A stretch of 64,000 bases of DNA from Paragyromitra xinjiangensis (taxonomy: Eukaryota; Ascomycota; Pezizomycetes; Pezizales; Discinaceae), in the NCBI GenBank assembly GCA_038503065.1, contig JBCAMK010000003.1, positions 496,001 to 560,000 on the forward strand, written 5' to 3'. Positions 12,436-22,474 of the stretch are shown in pieces. The notes under the pieces are model-generated. The model did no database searches. It saw only the letters and a program-made list of their open reading frames with translations, and had not been told where the DNA came from. The position numbers and the translations under genes are program-made. Position 1 is the first letter of the stretch. The number at the start of each line of letters is the position of its first letter.

Positions 12436-15400
12436 ATGAGTAGTGCGTACTATGGCAGTTATTACGGTGGGCAGCAGTATGCTATGCCAGACCTTCCTAG
12501 AAACTACCCCGGCAACCTCTTAACTCACTCGAACAATGGCTACTATAATGGACAGCAAGCCTCTGGGAGTTATTACAACTTCGGAAATGATGGCCTAGTT
12601 AACATTAATTATAACTACTATGGTGTAGGACAGGTTTCTGGCTACGGAGGCTACCAACACGTTGGACTTACTAGCCCCTTGGGCACAAATCATAATTACT
12701 ACGGCGGACACGGACAACCCAAGCCTGGCTATAACGAACTCTCTGAGATGCAGAGAAATTTCGATAGATATAGCGCTGTAGAACAGCTGAGAGCCAGTGC
12801 AATGATAGGTCAATATGACAAGGAATTTAGTTCCTATCGTCACAGTGGGAACTCTACGCATAGCAATCCTGGACCTATTCTCTCTGGGCAACAAATGCCA
12901 ACTGAGCGGTTATACATTACGAACCAGGTCAATGACTGTAATTCGGTGCTCATCAACAATCACCAATCTATGGATATTGGTACAGCATCGGCCTATGACC
13001 CTGGTTGTTCTAATACTAACTTTGCACTAGCCAACGGCCCCGCCTATTCCCTAGATGTCAACTCTGCGCTCAACGGTAGCTCTGATAATTCGCGGAATCA
13101 AAATCTAGCGCCCGCTCATAATCCTACTCATTCACAGAATATCACTGCCCCTCATCATTTAGAGGATCCCTCGACACCCATTTTTGGGCCAGGCTGCTCA
13201 CTGAATAGCAATCGCGAGTTCATCGATGGATTCCGTAGTTCGTGGGATAACAATTCGGCCCTTATCGTTGGTCCAGGTCACTTGATGAATATTAGCCCTA
13301 CATCGATCAGTGATTCTGGAAGCAACGTGAAGGCTAATCTCACGCCGAGCACAGGTCTCATCAGTTCAAAGGGAAATCTGGCACCCACGAATGGCTTTTA
13401 TCAATCACAAAGCGGTAATTTCGCCTTTGCTAATGGACCTAGCTATATAGTGGACAGCAATGGCATACCAATTGGCAGCCCTAGCCATTTTCAAGATAAC
13501 AACCCCATATTCACGAGTGACTTCGCCTCCCCGATAAATACTAATGACGCACTAATCAAGTCCTCTTATCCGGAGCCGTACCCATCTCGTCGGCGCTATG
13601 AGTTCATTACCACCACTTTTTTTCCATCTCCTCCGCCTACTTCATTTTCTCCATCTCCTCCCTCCGAGAAGCTTATTTACCACGAATACGAGGACGAAGA
13701 GAATTTTCGCGGTAATCCTTTGTCTAGCCCCTTCGTCAAATCTCTTCTCCGGGGCCCCACCTCCTTCGAAAACCTAGCCCGTGTTGAAGGTATTTCCCGT
13801 ACAGATCTTACACCAGCTTACATTCCACATTGTCCGCATATCTTGAAGGGACGCTGCCAATCTGCGTCGATGAGCGATAAATGGTGTTCGGATAAAGTCC
13901 ACTTCAAACGTATGGTACATGCACATACAGATGTGCGACTGGGAGACTGTTCCTTCTTGGACTCGTGTGATATGATGGATATGTGTCCATATATTCATTA
14001 CGAGCCCGAGTTCCCAGAAACCGTCAGGAGTCATCTTGATTTACTGGTAGAGAAGAATGGAAAGGTTGAGGAAGAGGAAGATATTGGTATGACGAGGTTG
14101 GTAGATAATATGGGCCCTGCACGAGTGAAGGACGAAATAAAGGTATGTTTTCTGGCCTTGTCGGATTGGAGCAACTGTAAGATAGTAGCTAATCTGTTAC
14201 ATAGCTGGATGAAAGGTCTCCTCCTGATATACAGCATCCGCCAAACATACATCCCCTTCCCCAATGGATCAAATGTGACGTGAGGCAGCTTGATCTGAAA
14301 ATATTGGGAAAGTTCGGTGCTATTATGGCAGATCGTAAGTGTTCCTTACGTCAAGTTTTCATCTGATCTTGCTAACATAATTCATTCTTAGCACCATGGG
14401 ATATTCGGATGACTGTTAGTATTCTAATTTTACCCTGCGATTTTACTGAATACTAACTAGTGCGCAGCTCCCCTATGGTACCGTTCCCGACCAAGCCATA
14501 ATTGATCTCCCCTTCAAAGATCTTCAAGATGAGGGTGTTTTCTTCTTATGGTGTACAGCGAGGGCTGTCGATACTGGTCATGCTTGCCTAAAGGCATGGG
14601 GATACGAATTCTCTGACGAGATCGCCTGGGTCAAAGCTGACCATCTCAAGCGCCTGATTTCCGTCGGCAGGACTGGTCACTGGCTCAATCATACCATGGA
14701 ACATTGTCTCGTGGGGATTAAAGGTAATCCAGGGTGGATTAGGAAGGGGTGTGACACGGATGTGATTGTCTCACAGCCGAGAGCAACCAGCCATAAACCC
14801 GATGAAGTATGGTCTCCGAGTGATAAGTTATGATGTTAATATTTGTGAGCTAACGGGGGCTTTGTGGTGAAGATTTATGAGCTGATTGAGCGTCTTGTGG
14901 GCCCGCACACGAGGAAACTAGAATTATTTGGGAGGGAACATAATATTCGTAAAGGATGGCTTAGTATACTCCCCTCTTACCCTCTCAATTTACGTTCGTT
15001 CTCGCAAAAAAATCCTAATATACTTCACAGCGCTCGGGAACCAGCTTTCCAGTACCTATCTTTATGAAGAAAACCTAAAGGAGAATTTGATCAACGAGCT
15101 TGCCTGCAAAGGCAATTCGCGCTCCTACAACCCCGACTGGAACCCTTGGGCACAAGGATTTACTCGCTACGGTTATGGGGATCTGGACGACTGGCGAAAC
15201 GGGCGGAAAATTAGTGCTAACGGAATGGTTGCTAGAGGAAGGATTGAGAAAGAAACTCACGATGGTGATGATGGTGGAGATGACGACCATGCGCCACAGG
15301 TTGTGCCCAACGGATCTTTGGGATCATGGGGGTTCCATAAGAGTTCTAGGAGTCGGCCATCGAGTGTATATAGTTATGACGATAAGGGGGAAGAGGACAG

Positions 15401-15452
15401 CATTGAGGAGAGGGAAGATTGGGTGGAAGGGATTGAAGAGGCTGGGATTTGA
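12436..15452 (+). CDS. IME4: m6A mRNA methyltransferase, IME4/METTL3 family
   Basis: Transfers methyl from S-adenosylmethionine to N6 of adenosine in mRNA; in fungi it is linked to meiosis, sporulation and starvation responses. Exons 12436-14142, 14205-14334, 14392-14414, 14468-14806, 14873-14963 and 15031-15452 give 903 residues. The first about 430 residues are Y/N/G/S-rich and low-complexity. A Cys/His-rich METTL3-type linker follows (CPHILKGRC ... LGDCSFLDSCDMMDMCPYIHYE, from about residue 464). The MT-A70 domain contains WIKCDVRQLDLKILGKF, the catalytic DPPW (612-615), LPYGT, GRTGHWLNH, EHCLVGIKGNP, SHKPDEIYELIERL, RKLELFGREHN and GWLTLGNQL. The acidic C-terminal tail is variable. Intron 2 splits the DPPW codons (GAT-C|CA-CCA-TGG) and exon 3 is only 23 nt. 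The catalytic motif is intact, so activity is expected. The start may lie upstream, because the frame stays open for 38 codons before this ATG. Confidence 0.92.
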
Positions 15453-15614
15453 GACCTAGAGGAATAGCATTTGTCGGTGGGATGGACATTTTATACTTAA
15501 TCTGGAACAATAATAAATCCTACCTTCTTTTACATAGTTATGAGTTCCTCCAGCCGCTGCGATTATAATTCTAGAACAGCAAGAGTAGGATGCCGTAGTT
15601 GGGATAGAGTTATC

Positions 15615-15634
15615 CTGGGAGTTTCAACTCCCAG
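15615..15634. repeat. Perfect 20-bp hairpin palindrome
   Basis: Arms CTGGGAGTT and AACTCCCAG flank a 2-bp centre. It sits 163 bp past the IME4 stop codon, so it could fall in the 3' UTR or serve as a 3' end signal; function unknown. Confidence 0.6.
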
Positions 15635-16779
15635 AGTAACCCCATGTCAGACTTCCTACCAGAAATTTCAACCATCAAACACGAGCGGTATCAAACTACA
15701 AATTGGGCGGAGTATGCAAATACAAGCCACGCCCGAGGTCTTTAATTAGTCGTTGTCGCGTAGGGAGTATAGATCCTCTGCCAAAGAAAATTGCAAATTA
15801 TTAGGAAATTATGTATTGATTTAGTCTTTTTTTATATTTTGTTGACGAGAGTCGTCCCTCAATTAATCGAGTCTTCTCTGCCTCCCAATCCCATATTTTA
15901 TAACAGATGGTTAATAGAGTGATATCGTGTATCTAGGTAATAAATTAAAAAGAATTAAAAAGAAGATCACAGGCTTCCCTGCAAGCCTTCTTAACCCAGT
16001 GCGTGAAGAATTAACTCCCCTGGGAGGAAATCGCACCTACGATTCCCCCGGCCCCTCTGGGCGATACAGTAGCCGTTAGGCTACCATGGCTGATGATATT
16101 ATGGTGCCAGAAAAGTTCTTATCACACATTTTAGGCCTGCCGTACCCTTCTATAGTGCACCGATGAGATTGACCAGCTATGCTATCGTAAACCAGGGTAG
16201 CCCCCAGCCCTCCACTCACATAACACATAGGTTAGAGCCCCCGGGCTATCGGGAAGTGGCCTCGAAGGCGGAGGTTGGAGAGACAGGCACCCGCGATATC
16301 AATCTGCTTTATTTTTCAATAGAAGCTAAAGTGACGGAGACGAGTGGTTCCTGGTGACAAATTTCCTCGGCCTACCCTATTTCTCTTTTGATAAACTGCT
16401 ACAAATCAATTTTTATCTATTGCTGATTGCTGTATCCTTTCTATTTTATACCCCATGGGTCTTGGTGCTCGAAATTCCGAGCCGCTGATTCGTTTCCCCA
16501 ATCATAATTGAAATAAAAAACGGTGATGAGGGGAAATGAGCTATGCACGAGATAAGATTCAATCTTAAATAACTTACTATCCTAAACCTCGCTTCCCTTC
16601 TTGAAAGTTTTGGCCTCCAGGTTAAATCAGATAAGTCATATGAGCTTGGCCTTATGTCGTAGTCTAAATGTTTTCTGGGTATGAGACAGATATCCTATCC
16701 ATCATGTGACCAGGGTAAATAGCCACTGTTGCATGCTGGTTCAAGGACCAAAAGAGCGACGAGTGTTAAGGTGCGGCCT

Positions 16780-16802
16780 TGATACCAATTGCATTGGTAT
16801 CA
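16780..16802. repeat. Perfect hairpin, 10-bp arms
   Basis: Arms TGATACCAAT and ATTGGTATCA are separated by TGC. It lies deep in a gene-free spacer. No flanking target duplication was noticed; role unknown. Confidence 0.6.
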
Positions 16803-18119
16803 TACCTCCACAAGGGTTATTTGGAAATCTATATTTCGAACCGACCCATGGATTCGATTATGCTTATTACCCTTAATCGTGGTAGGTATAACTCTTTACA
16901 CTTATTATTTCGGGTCAAACTGAAATCGACATCAACAGAAAGACATGTGCTCGAATAGACCCCCAGTGACCTTCGAATCTTTCAAAATCGGACACTCATA
17001 CAAACCCTGCTACCCTTTACACCAAGATGTCTTATGATCCGTAATCCCCCGGATTAGAATATCCACACACTCGATCTCATACAAGACAACCTTACTCCCA
17101 GGCTCAAATACTCAGGTAGAACCCTTCTGCAAGCCAAGACGATCCAAGCCGAGGTGTTGGCCGGCTCGTGAAGGAGAAGCTCGTGAAGAACACTACATAT
17201 ATCCCGAAAATATATAGTAGCCCCCATAAAGCTTCATATTAGATAGGTAAACGCCTTCTCTTTGCCTCGGGAAGACACTGCAATTCAATAGCACCGGTAC
17301 GGCGTTGGCTATCTTCCTTATCGTTTTCGCTGAATGACTCACTTGGGATTTCTCTTATTAGTTTTCTGCAGGGACTGCGTGTAAGAGGTAGGCTACTTCA
17401 TCCGTAAGAGTTCTGTTCCATGGGTAGTACGCTCGGGGACCGTTTTCAAGACACATGTTTAGACTGTAAAGTTCGTCGCCGACTATCGGAAGCATGGAAA
17501 TTCACAGTATTCCGCAATTACACTTCTACCCACATGTTAAAAAGAATACCCTGAACAAAGCCTCTGCTGGATACCAATTCTTCATGATCTTATAGCAAAA
17601 CTATGAGGTAGAGCATAAGCGAGGCGCAAGATATTGTAATATTGGGCACGTAGGAGGACGAAAGGGATCGATTGCTTGCTTGCTAAAAGTAGGCATACGA
17701 CCCCTATCTAAACAGCTCTCTCGAGTGCCTATGTGCCCGTGTGCTCGAGTACCCGTCTCTCGATCATTTCCGACCCTGAAGCCACGCCCCATATTAGGAA
17801 GCATCTCCAACACAAGAAGCTCAGCAGCACCTGAGTGATAATCGGTGCAGATGTGTCTCTAAATCGATAAAGTGCATATAGCTTCGAAAACAATTAACCT
17901 AACTTTGAGAAAGTATGGGTCTGTCAGTTAGATAACAGCCACCATCCTATCCAGGAACGTGTTGCATTTCCGCGTTGTCCGGAGAAGCAATTCCGGCGCA
18001 CGTAAACCACTTGCGCAGTGCTTGTGCACACGTAGCCTAAAACGTTGTAATACCGACCGAAATCTAGTTTCCAAATAATTAGAAAGCATCGGTTGGTAGG
18101 TGACAGAAAAAAAACCACA

Positions 18120-18257
18120 ATGCAGTCATGGTTGATAAACCCTCTGCTCCGAACAGTACCGGTGTGGCATAATACCACCCTGATGACGTCTACCGCCAAG
18201 ACCGAATACGCACAGACCAAGTACGACGGATACCAGGGAAAATCTATTGACACCTAG
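18120..18257 (+). CDS. Possible 45-residue small protein
   Basis: An ATG in a good fungal context (AAAACCACAATG) opens a 45-codon frame that begins MQSWLINPLLRTVPVWHNTT and ends in TAG at 18255-18257. The N-terminal half is hydrophobic/basic like a mitochondrial leader; the C-terminal half is polar (TEYAQTKYDGYQGKS). I do not recognise it. It could be a small gene, a first exon or chance. A long antisense frame covers the same bases. It lies about 280 bp upstream of the acylphosphatase start, so a leader-peptide role is also conceivable. Confidence 0.3.
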   Translation: MQSWLINPLLRTVPVWHNTTLMTSTAKTEYAQTKYDGYQGKSIDT

Positions 18258-18541
18258 CGGTGGTGGCGGTGCGTCTACTAGAGTGAATACATACCATAAT
18301 TCATCTTAAACTTCAATTAAAGTCTGTAACTCACGTGATATGTTTCTAATCAAACACTCAAAATAAGGCTCTTATGCTTTCGTAGTAGGTAGCTATCCTT
18401 CCCAGCTTCACTGAGGGAGAGTTGAGTGCTCGCACTGCCACCATCGCCGGTGTCCAGATCAACCCTGACACCCGTAGTACAGCCACGATAAGCGATACCT
18501 TAACCATCCTCCACAACTCCCTAAACGACGCTAGAAAAAAA

Positions 18542-18921
18542 ATGGCCATCAAACGTGTACGTACGCCTCTTTTCCCTATTTTCTCCATCTAACTTCCACA
18601 GATCCACTTCCTCGTCCACGGCGACGTCCAAGGTCCCTCTCCACCCAACTCCTCCCATCCCGCTACTAACCAGCCACAGGAGTCTTCTACCGTAAATTCG
18701 CAGTGGAGAAAGCAACATCCTACTCTCTAACTGGTTTCGTCCGTAACATTGGGAACGGGAAAGTCGAGGGAGAAGCACAGGGGGAGGAGGAGTCGATTAA
18801 GTATTTTCTAAAGGATCTTGATAAAGGACCTCCGGCGGCGAGAGTCATTAGGGTTGATAGGACGGATAAAGACACTATTGAGGGAGAGGGTGAATTTCGG
18901 AAGGAGAAGAATGTGAGGTAA
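18542..18921 (+). CDS. Acylphosphatase
   Basis: Hydrolyses the carboxyl-phosphate bond of acyl phosphates such as 1,3-bisphosphoglycerate; a small cytosolic enzyme. Exons 18542-18556 (15 nt), 18602-18632 and 18680-18921 give 95 residues, the normal family length. The join of exons 2 and 3 restores the phosphate loop GDVQGVFYRKF with the catalytic Arg, and LTGFVRNIGNGKVEGEAQG holds the catalytic Asn. Intron 2 is 47 nt with branch sequence CTAAC. The first exon encodes only MAIKR. The same frame is open and coding-like for about 50 codons upstream of this ATG, after a plausible splice acceptor near 18387, so an N-terminal extension cannot be excluded. Confidence 0.88.
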
Positions 18922-19266
18922 TGGGTATGAGGTGGGATGAGGAGTTAATGCATCGATTGCTATCACTTTTGATCGAACGGATGGAAATTATCTATCGCGT
19001 CTAAAATAAGAGTTGAGGGTGATATAACGGTATAAGTGGAGTAGATAACTAAGGAAAGCCAAGACCAAGGCGGGAAAGCTCATGGCGTGTACAAAAAACC
19101 AACGGCGCCATGTATCCTGAAGAAGGCAAACACCAAACCCTAAATATAAGACAGAGAAGAGAGGACAAAAGCTTGTAAATAACCGCTACCAGAACTGCCG
19201 CGAAAAGGAATTTTAGATGGAGAAAAAGAGAAACAAAGGAAATGAGGCGGAAAGAAAAAGGAAATT
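18922..19266. other. Convergent intergenic region
   Basis: Between the 3' ends of the acylphosphatase and alternative oxidase genes. It contains purine-rich sequence and, presumably, both 3' UTRs. Nothing else is visible. Confidence 0.6.
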
Positions 19267-20523
19267 CTAATTAGCCTTCACAGCAATCTCGGTCCTTTCC
19301 CATCCTAATGGCTTCGGGTATTCATGTCCCTTAGTAGGATGGGGCTTCGCCTTGTCACCATAGCTCAACGCATACGGGTTCGGGTCTAACTCCTGCTGCA
19401 AGTTCGCCAATGTGTGGTTAACTTCTCTGTGTTTCGCCTCATCTGCTCTGATAACCATCAGGATGTCTTTCATATTGGCATCTGGCTTCAGATTGAAATA
19501 ACGGATTGCAATTTCAGGTGCCTGGAGGTCCGTCCATTCTGGAATCATGCCATTCTCAAGATCAGCGATGGCACGAGTGTAAGTGATCACAGCCTCTTCT
19601 TCGATATAACCAACGAAACGATGGCAGGTGCGAGGCGAGACGAGATAGGCGAGGAAAAAGGTATTAAAGAAGACGCCTTGGCCACCAAGGATCATGGCTC
19701 GCATGAACCAGCCAGGCTGACGGAAGTGAAGGAAGGTGAGGAGATGAAGGCGCTCGTTGTAGGCTTCTTCAAGAAGGGTCTCAATCCAGGCATGGTCCCT
19801 CCTGAGACGACGAATTGAGTGGAGATGGCGGATCATGCCAGCTACCATACCGGGGACGCCTAGATACGCGATTTTGTTAGCGTTGATTGTGGGTAAGGGT
19901 TACTTAGGGAGACAAACCAGCAATCGACTCAAGGAAAATGAAACGGGCAAGCCATTTATCAGGAGTCATATGAAAAGCATTCGGGCCATGAGCATCCTTT
20001 TTCCCCATTGCAATCTATCGAAAGAATACATCAGTAACCTAGACCCTAGAGACAATGAATAGTTGTTTAGGGTAATACCTGTTTGTCATGCTTGTATCCA
20101 GTTGCAAAGTCAAAACTCCAGCGGAAGAACCGCACAGCAGAGAGCGCCACCCAGTCAGACCAATCCTTAGCTTTGCGATGCGCAATTGCCTACAGATATT
20201 TATTAATTTCATATGCCTAAAGCATTCAAAAGAGTAGAATTACTCACGATATCCTTCATTTCCTTCTCAGTGTATACGGGATGTGGCCAAGACCGTTCCC
20301 TGAACTCCTTCAGATTCTTAATCTCATTCTCCGCGATAGGCTTAGGCGGCGAGGCATTGAAGAAAGGCTGCGAGGAAGTCTTGAAGGTTCGCTTGCTCTG
20401 GTTGTTATGTTGAAGGAGGACACACGCGGTGCCACGAGTTACCAAACCACCAGTAGCGATTTGACTCAGGCTCCTACTGAGTGTTTTGGCGGTAAGGTGA
20501 ACCGTAACTCTTGTTGATAGCAT
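19267..20523 (-). CDS. AOX1: Mitochondrial alternative oxidase
   Basis: A di-iron ubiquinol oxidase of the inner mitochondrial membrane that bypasses complexes III and IV. Minus-strand exons 20523-20248, 20189-20079, 20014-19918 and 19859-19267 give 358 residues, the usual length. The leader begins [20 protein letters not shown]. Core motifs are [53 protein letters not shown], the iron-ligand helices [15 protein letters not shown] and [12 protein letters not shown], and [12 protein letters not shown]. All expected Glu and His ligands are present. Upstream are a TATA box (20647-20653) and a CGG-N7-CGG element of the kind that drives alternative oxidase induction in Neurospora. It is convergent with acylphosphatase. 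Confidence 0.95.
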
Positions 20524-20646
20524 TATAAAAGCTATGGATAGTTGTATGGATAGTAGTTGTATGGGTAGTTGTATGTGTTTGATATCTGTTTGTCTTTGTT
20601 AATGATGAACTTGGGAAATTCTTTAGAAGTAAATGTGGACGGAGGG

Positions 20647-20653
20647 TTATATA
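20647..20653 (-). promoter_or_regulatory. TATA box of AOX
   Basis: Read on the minus strand the sequence is TATATAA, about 125 bp upstream of the AOX start codon at 20523. Confidence 0.5.
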
Positions 20654-20736
20654 CCAAATCGATAAAAAAAAACTTGGGTCCCGCCCGTTCGCTGAAACAG
20701 ACATTGAAGTGGCCGAAAGGGGCTCTAGGGAAATTT

Positions 20737-20749
20737 CGGGACTAAACGG
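20737..20749 (-). promoter_or_regulatory. CGG-N7-CGG element, candidate alternative oxidase induction motif
   Basis: CGG at 20737-20739 and CGG at 20747-20749 are separated by exactly 7 bp (GACTAAA), about 215 bp upstream of the AOX start codon. Two CGG triplets 7 bp apart is the spacing of the Neurospora aod-1 induction motif (AIM), bound by the zinc-cluster factors AOD2 and AOD5. The assignment rests on spacing and position; short CGG pairs do occur by chance. Confidence 0.5.
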
Positions 20750-21508
20750 GGGGGCTGAAAGGGCATCTGACAAAGACGAGATAAAAAAAACTCTATTCAG
20801 ATCCGTTCGAGACGAGCCCGAGCGAGTGACTCGAGTCATCGAGGTCAGTTGGAACCAACGTCAAGGCGCATGAGCTGTCCCTGGTATTCGCTGTCTCATC
20901 CCTGCAATGCCCTTCTAACCCCAGTGAGGGATTACCTAACCCACTTGGGCTGAGTCTTGGCAGCACCACGGGAACATCGAAAACCAACCGGACCCTAGCT
21001 TCCGCGTCGGGTGCTTCCGGCGCACCCATCGAGACGGAAAAATTTCGTCGACCAGGGGGCCCACCGGAGAATTGTTGCTCGGGAGAGGCTGATTTAGAGG
21101 AATATTTGTCACATAAACAAGATATTTCGAGAAAAAAAGCACCGACCCGATGGGTTGGAAACCTTCGCGATTTTTGCTGTCGTCTGGCAGGCGCACAGTC
21201 GCCAAGAGTCTGTTCGGCGATCATAGACCTCCGACGATGCCTCCCGTCGCCGACACTTAACCTGAGTCTTGAGAGACTACCAGGCTCCAGATATTCCTCC
21301 GGGCCAAGATTACCTTTTTTTACGTTGCGGGCCTGGCGGCCCGTTGGCTACTAACAACAGCTAGGAGTGGGGGACACTGTGCACAGTAGAAACGAATACC
21401 AATATCTAATTTCCTGCAAAGAACATCGGTTATGTCGGACAGTCTTTTGGAGTATCTATAATATTTCTATCGCCCCATTATTACATAGTAATGGCATTAC
21501 GATGCTTA

Positions 21509-21679
21509 CAGTACCAAAAAATGGGGTGGATCTACTACCGTATTTTTAGAAAATGCTGTATTAATTCTGGAGCGCTGCTGCACTTGCTGATAAATCCCGT
21601 AGCACTGCGAAATTAACCCAGCATTTTTTTAGAATACTGTAAAAATGCTGTACCAATCGCATCCCCCTTTTTGGCACTG
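21509..21679. mobile_element. 171-bp MITE, Tc1/mariner type (TA target duplication)
   Basis: Terminal inverted repeats start CAGTACCAAAAA on the left and CAGTGCCAAAAA on the right (reverse complement). Similarity continues inward through a shared segment, AAAATGCTG..TTAATT, for about 70 bp, so most of the element is a foldback. Both ends abut TA (21507-21508 and 21680-21681). There is no coding capacity. TA flanks suggest cross-mobilisation by a Tc1/mariner-superfamily transposase. Confidence 0.7.
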
Positions 21680-22474
21680 TACCTTGATGTAGGTAATATT
21701 CCAACAAAATGGAGTAAAGCTGGTGGAAGGATCAGATGACATTTCGCACACCGCTGCGGCCAAGGCTCAAACAGAATTAAATGAGTTTTGTGGTTGGAAA
21801 TTCTAATTAAAGGCCTAACACTATGACAAACCCAGAGCGTCAAAGCTATGAAATATCGAAACGAGTGATATCTCATGTTAAAAGGGGGGATGAGAGTGTT
21901 TTGCTTGTCTAGAAATCCACCAAAATGCCTGGAGCGTGTTTAGGCCTTTTGAAATGCTAAATAGGAACTGGGCTGTTTCTAATTGGGCTAAAGGTTTGGT
22001 TGCTACGCGATGGTAATGTTGGTCGCTGGTACGTAAAAGGTCAATGATCGCTACTACATACAAGTACCACAGATATGAAGCTATGCCAGAAAATAAAGAA
22101 AGCCGTCTTTCAAAAAATTTCGAAAATTGGACAGAGATACTTTTGGGGCTTGTGTTTTCTCTAGTAGAAAACGTAGCGCGGTCGCGTACTGAATAAACTA
22201 GAAAAACCACACGCTGGCCCCGGCTAGAACTTTTAAACATCTCCACAAAGTGTAAAAGTATTAAAATCGCTTCGATCAGGTTGGAAACTTGGACTGGCTT
22301 AATGCCCTACACAGTTGTGACTCGGCTTTTAAAATTCCGCACTACAAACTTTCCTAGTGGGAAACTCATCTTCATCGCGATATGCTCCTCCACATTTCTC
22401 CCTCCACGATCATTTCCACCTTCTTTGCTCTTTAGTTCTTCCTCTTCCTGTACATCTCGCTATCTACATTCGTG

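Larger units (their letters stand above)
15453..18119. other. Gene-free spacer with hairpins
   Basis: I see no gene. Perfect hairpins occur at 15615-15634 (CTGGGAGTTTCAACTCCCAG) and at 16780-16802 (10-bp arms TGATACCAAT/ATTGGTATCA around TGC). Near 16010-16090 the minus strand carries box A-like TAGCCTAACGG and box B-like GGTGCGATTTCC, but the ends do not pair like a tRNA acceptor. The remainder is AT-rich without recognisable protein similarity. Confidence 0.5.
20524..22474. other. Divergent spacer between AOX and the secreted-protein gene
   Basis: Contains the AOX promoter (TATA at 20647-20653, CGG-N7-CGG at 20737-20749) and a 171-bp MITE (21509-21679). Open frames in 20.8-21.3 kb are overlapping and without motifs. 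No gene is evident. Confidence 0.6.

Noticed and set aside
16005..16095. Possible tRNA on the minus strand (box A TAGCCTAACGG, box B GGTGCGATTTCC)
   Set aside because: The ends do not form an acceptor stem, the T-stem is imperfect, and no anticodon arm is visible. At best a decayed tRNA or SINE fragment.
20793..21224. Overlapping frames upstream of AOX (about 140 and 120 codons)
   Set aside because: No motifs, low conservation signals, and they cover the AOX TATA/CGG promoter region.
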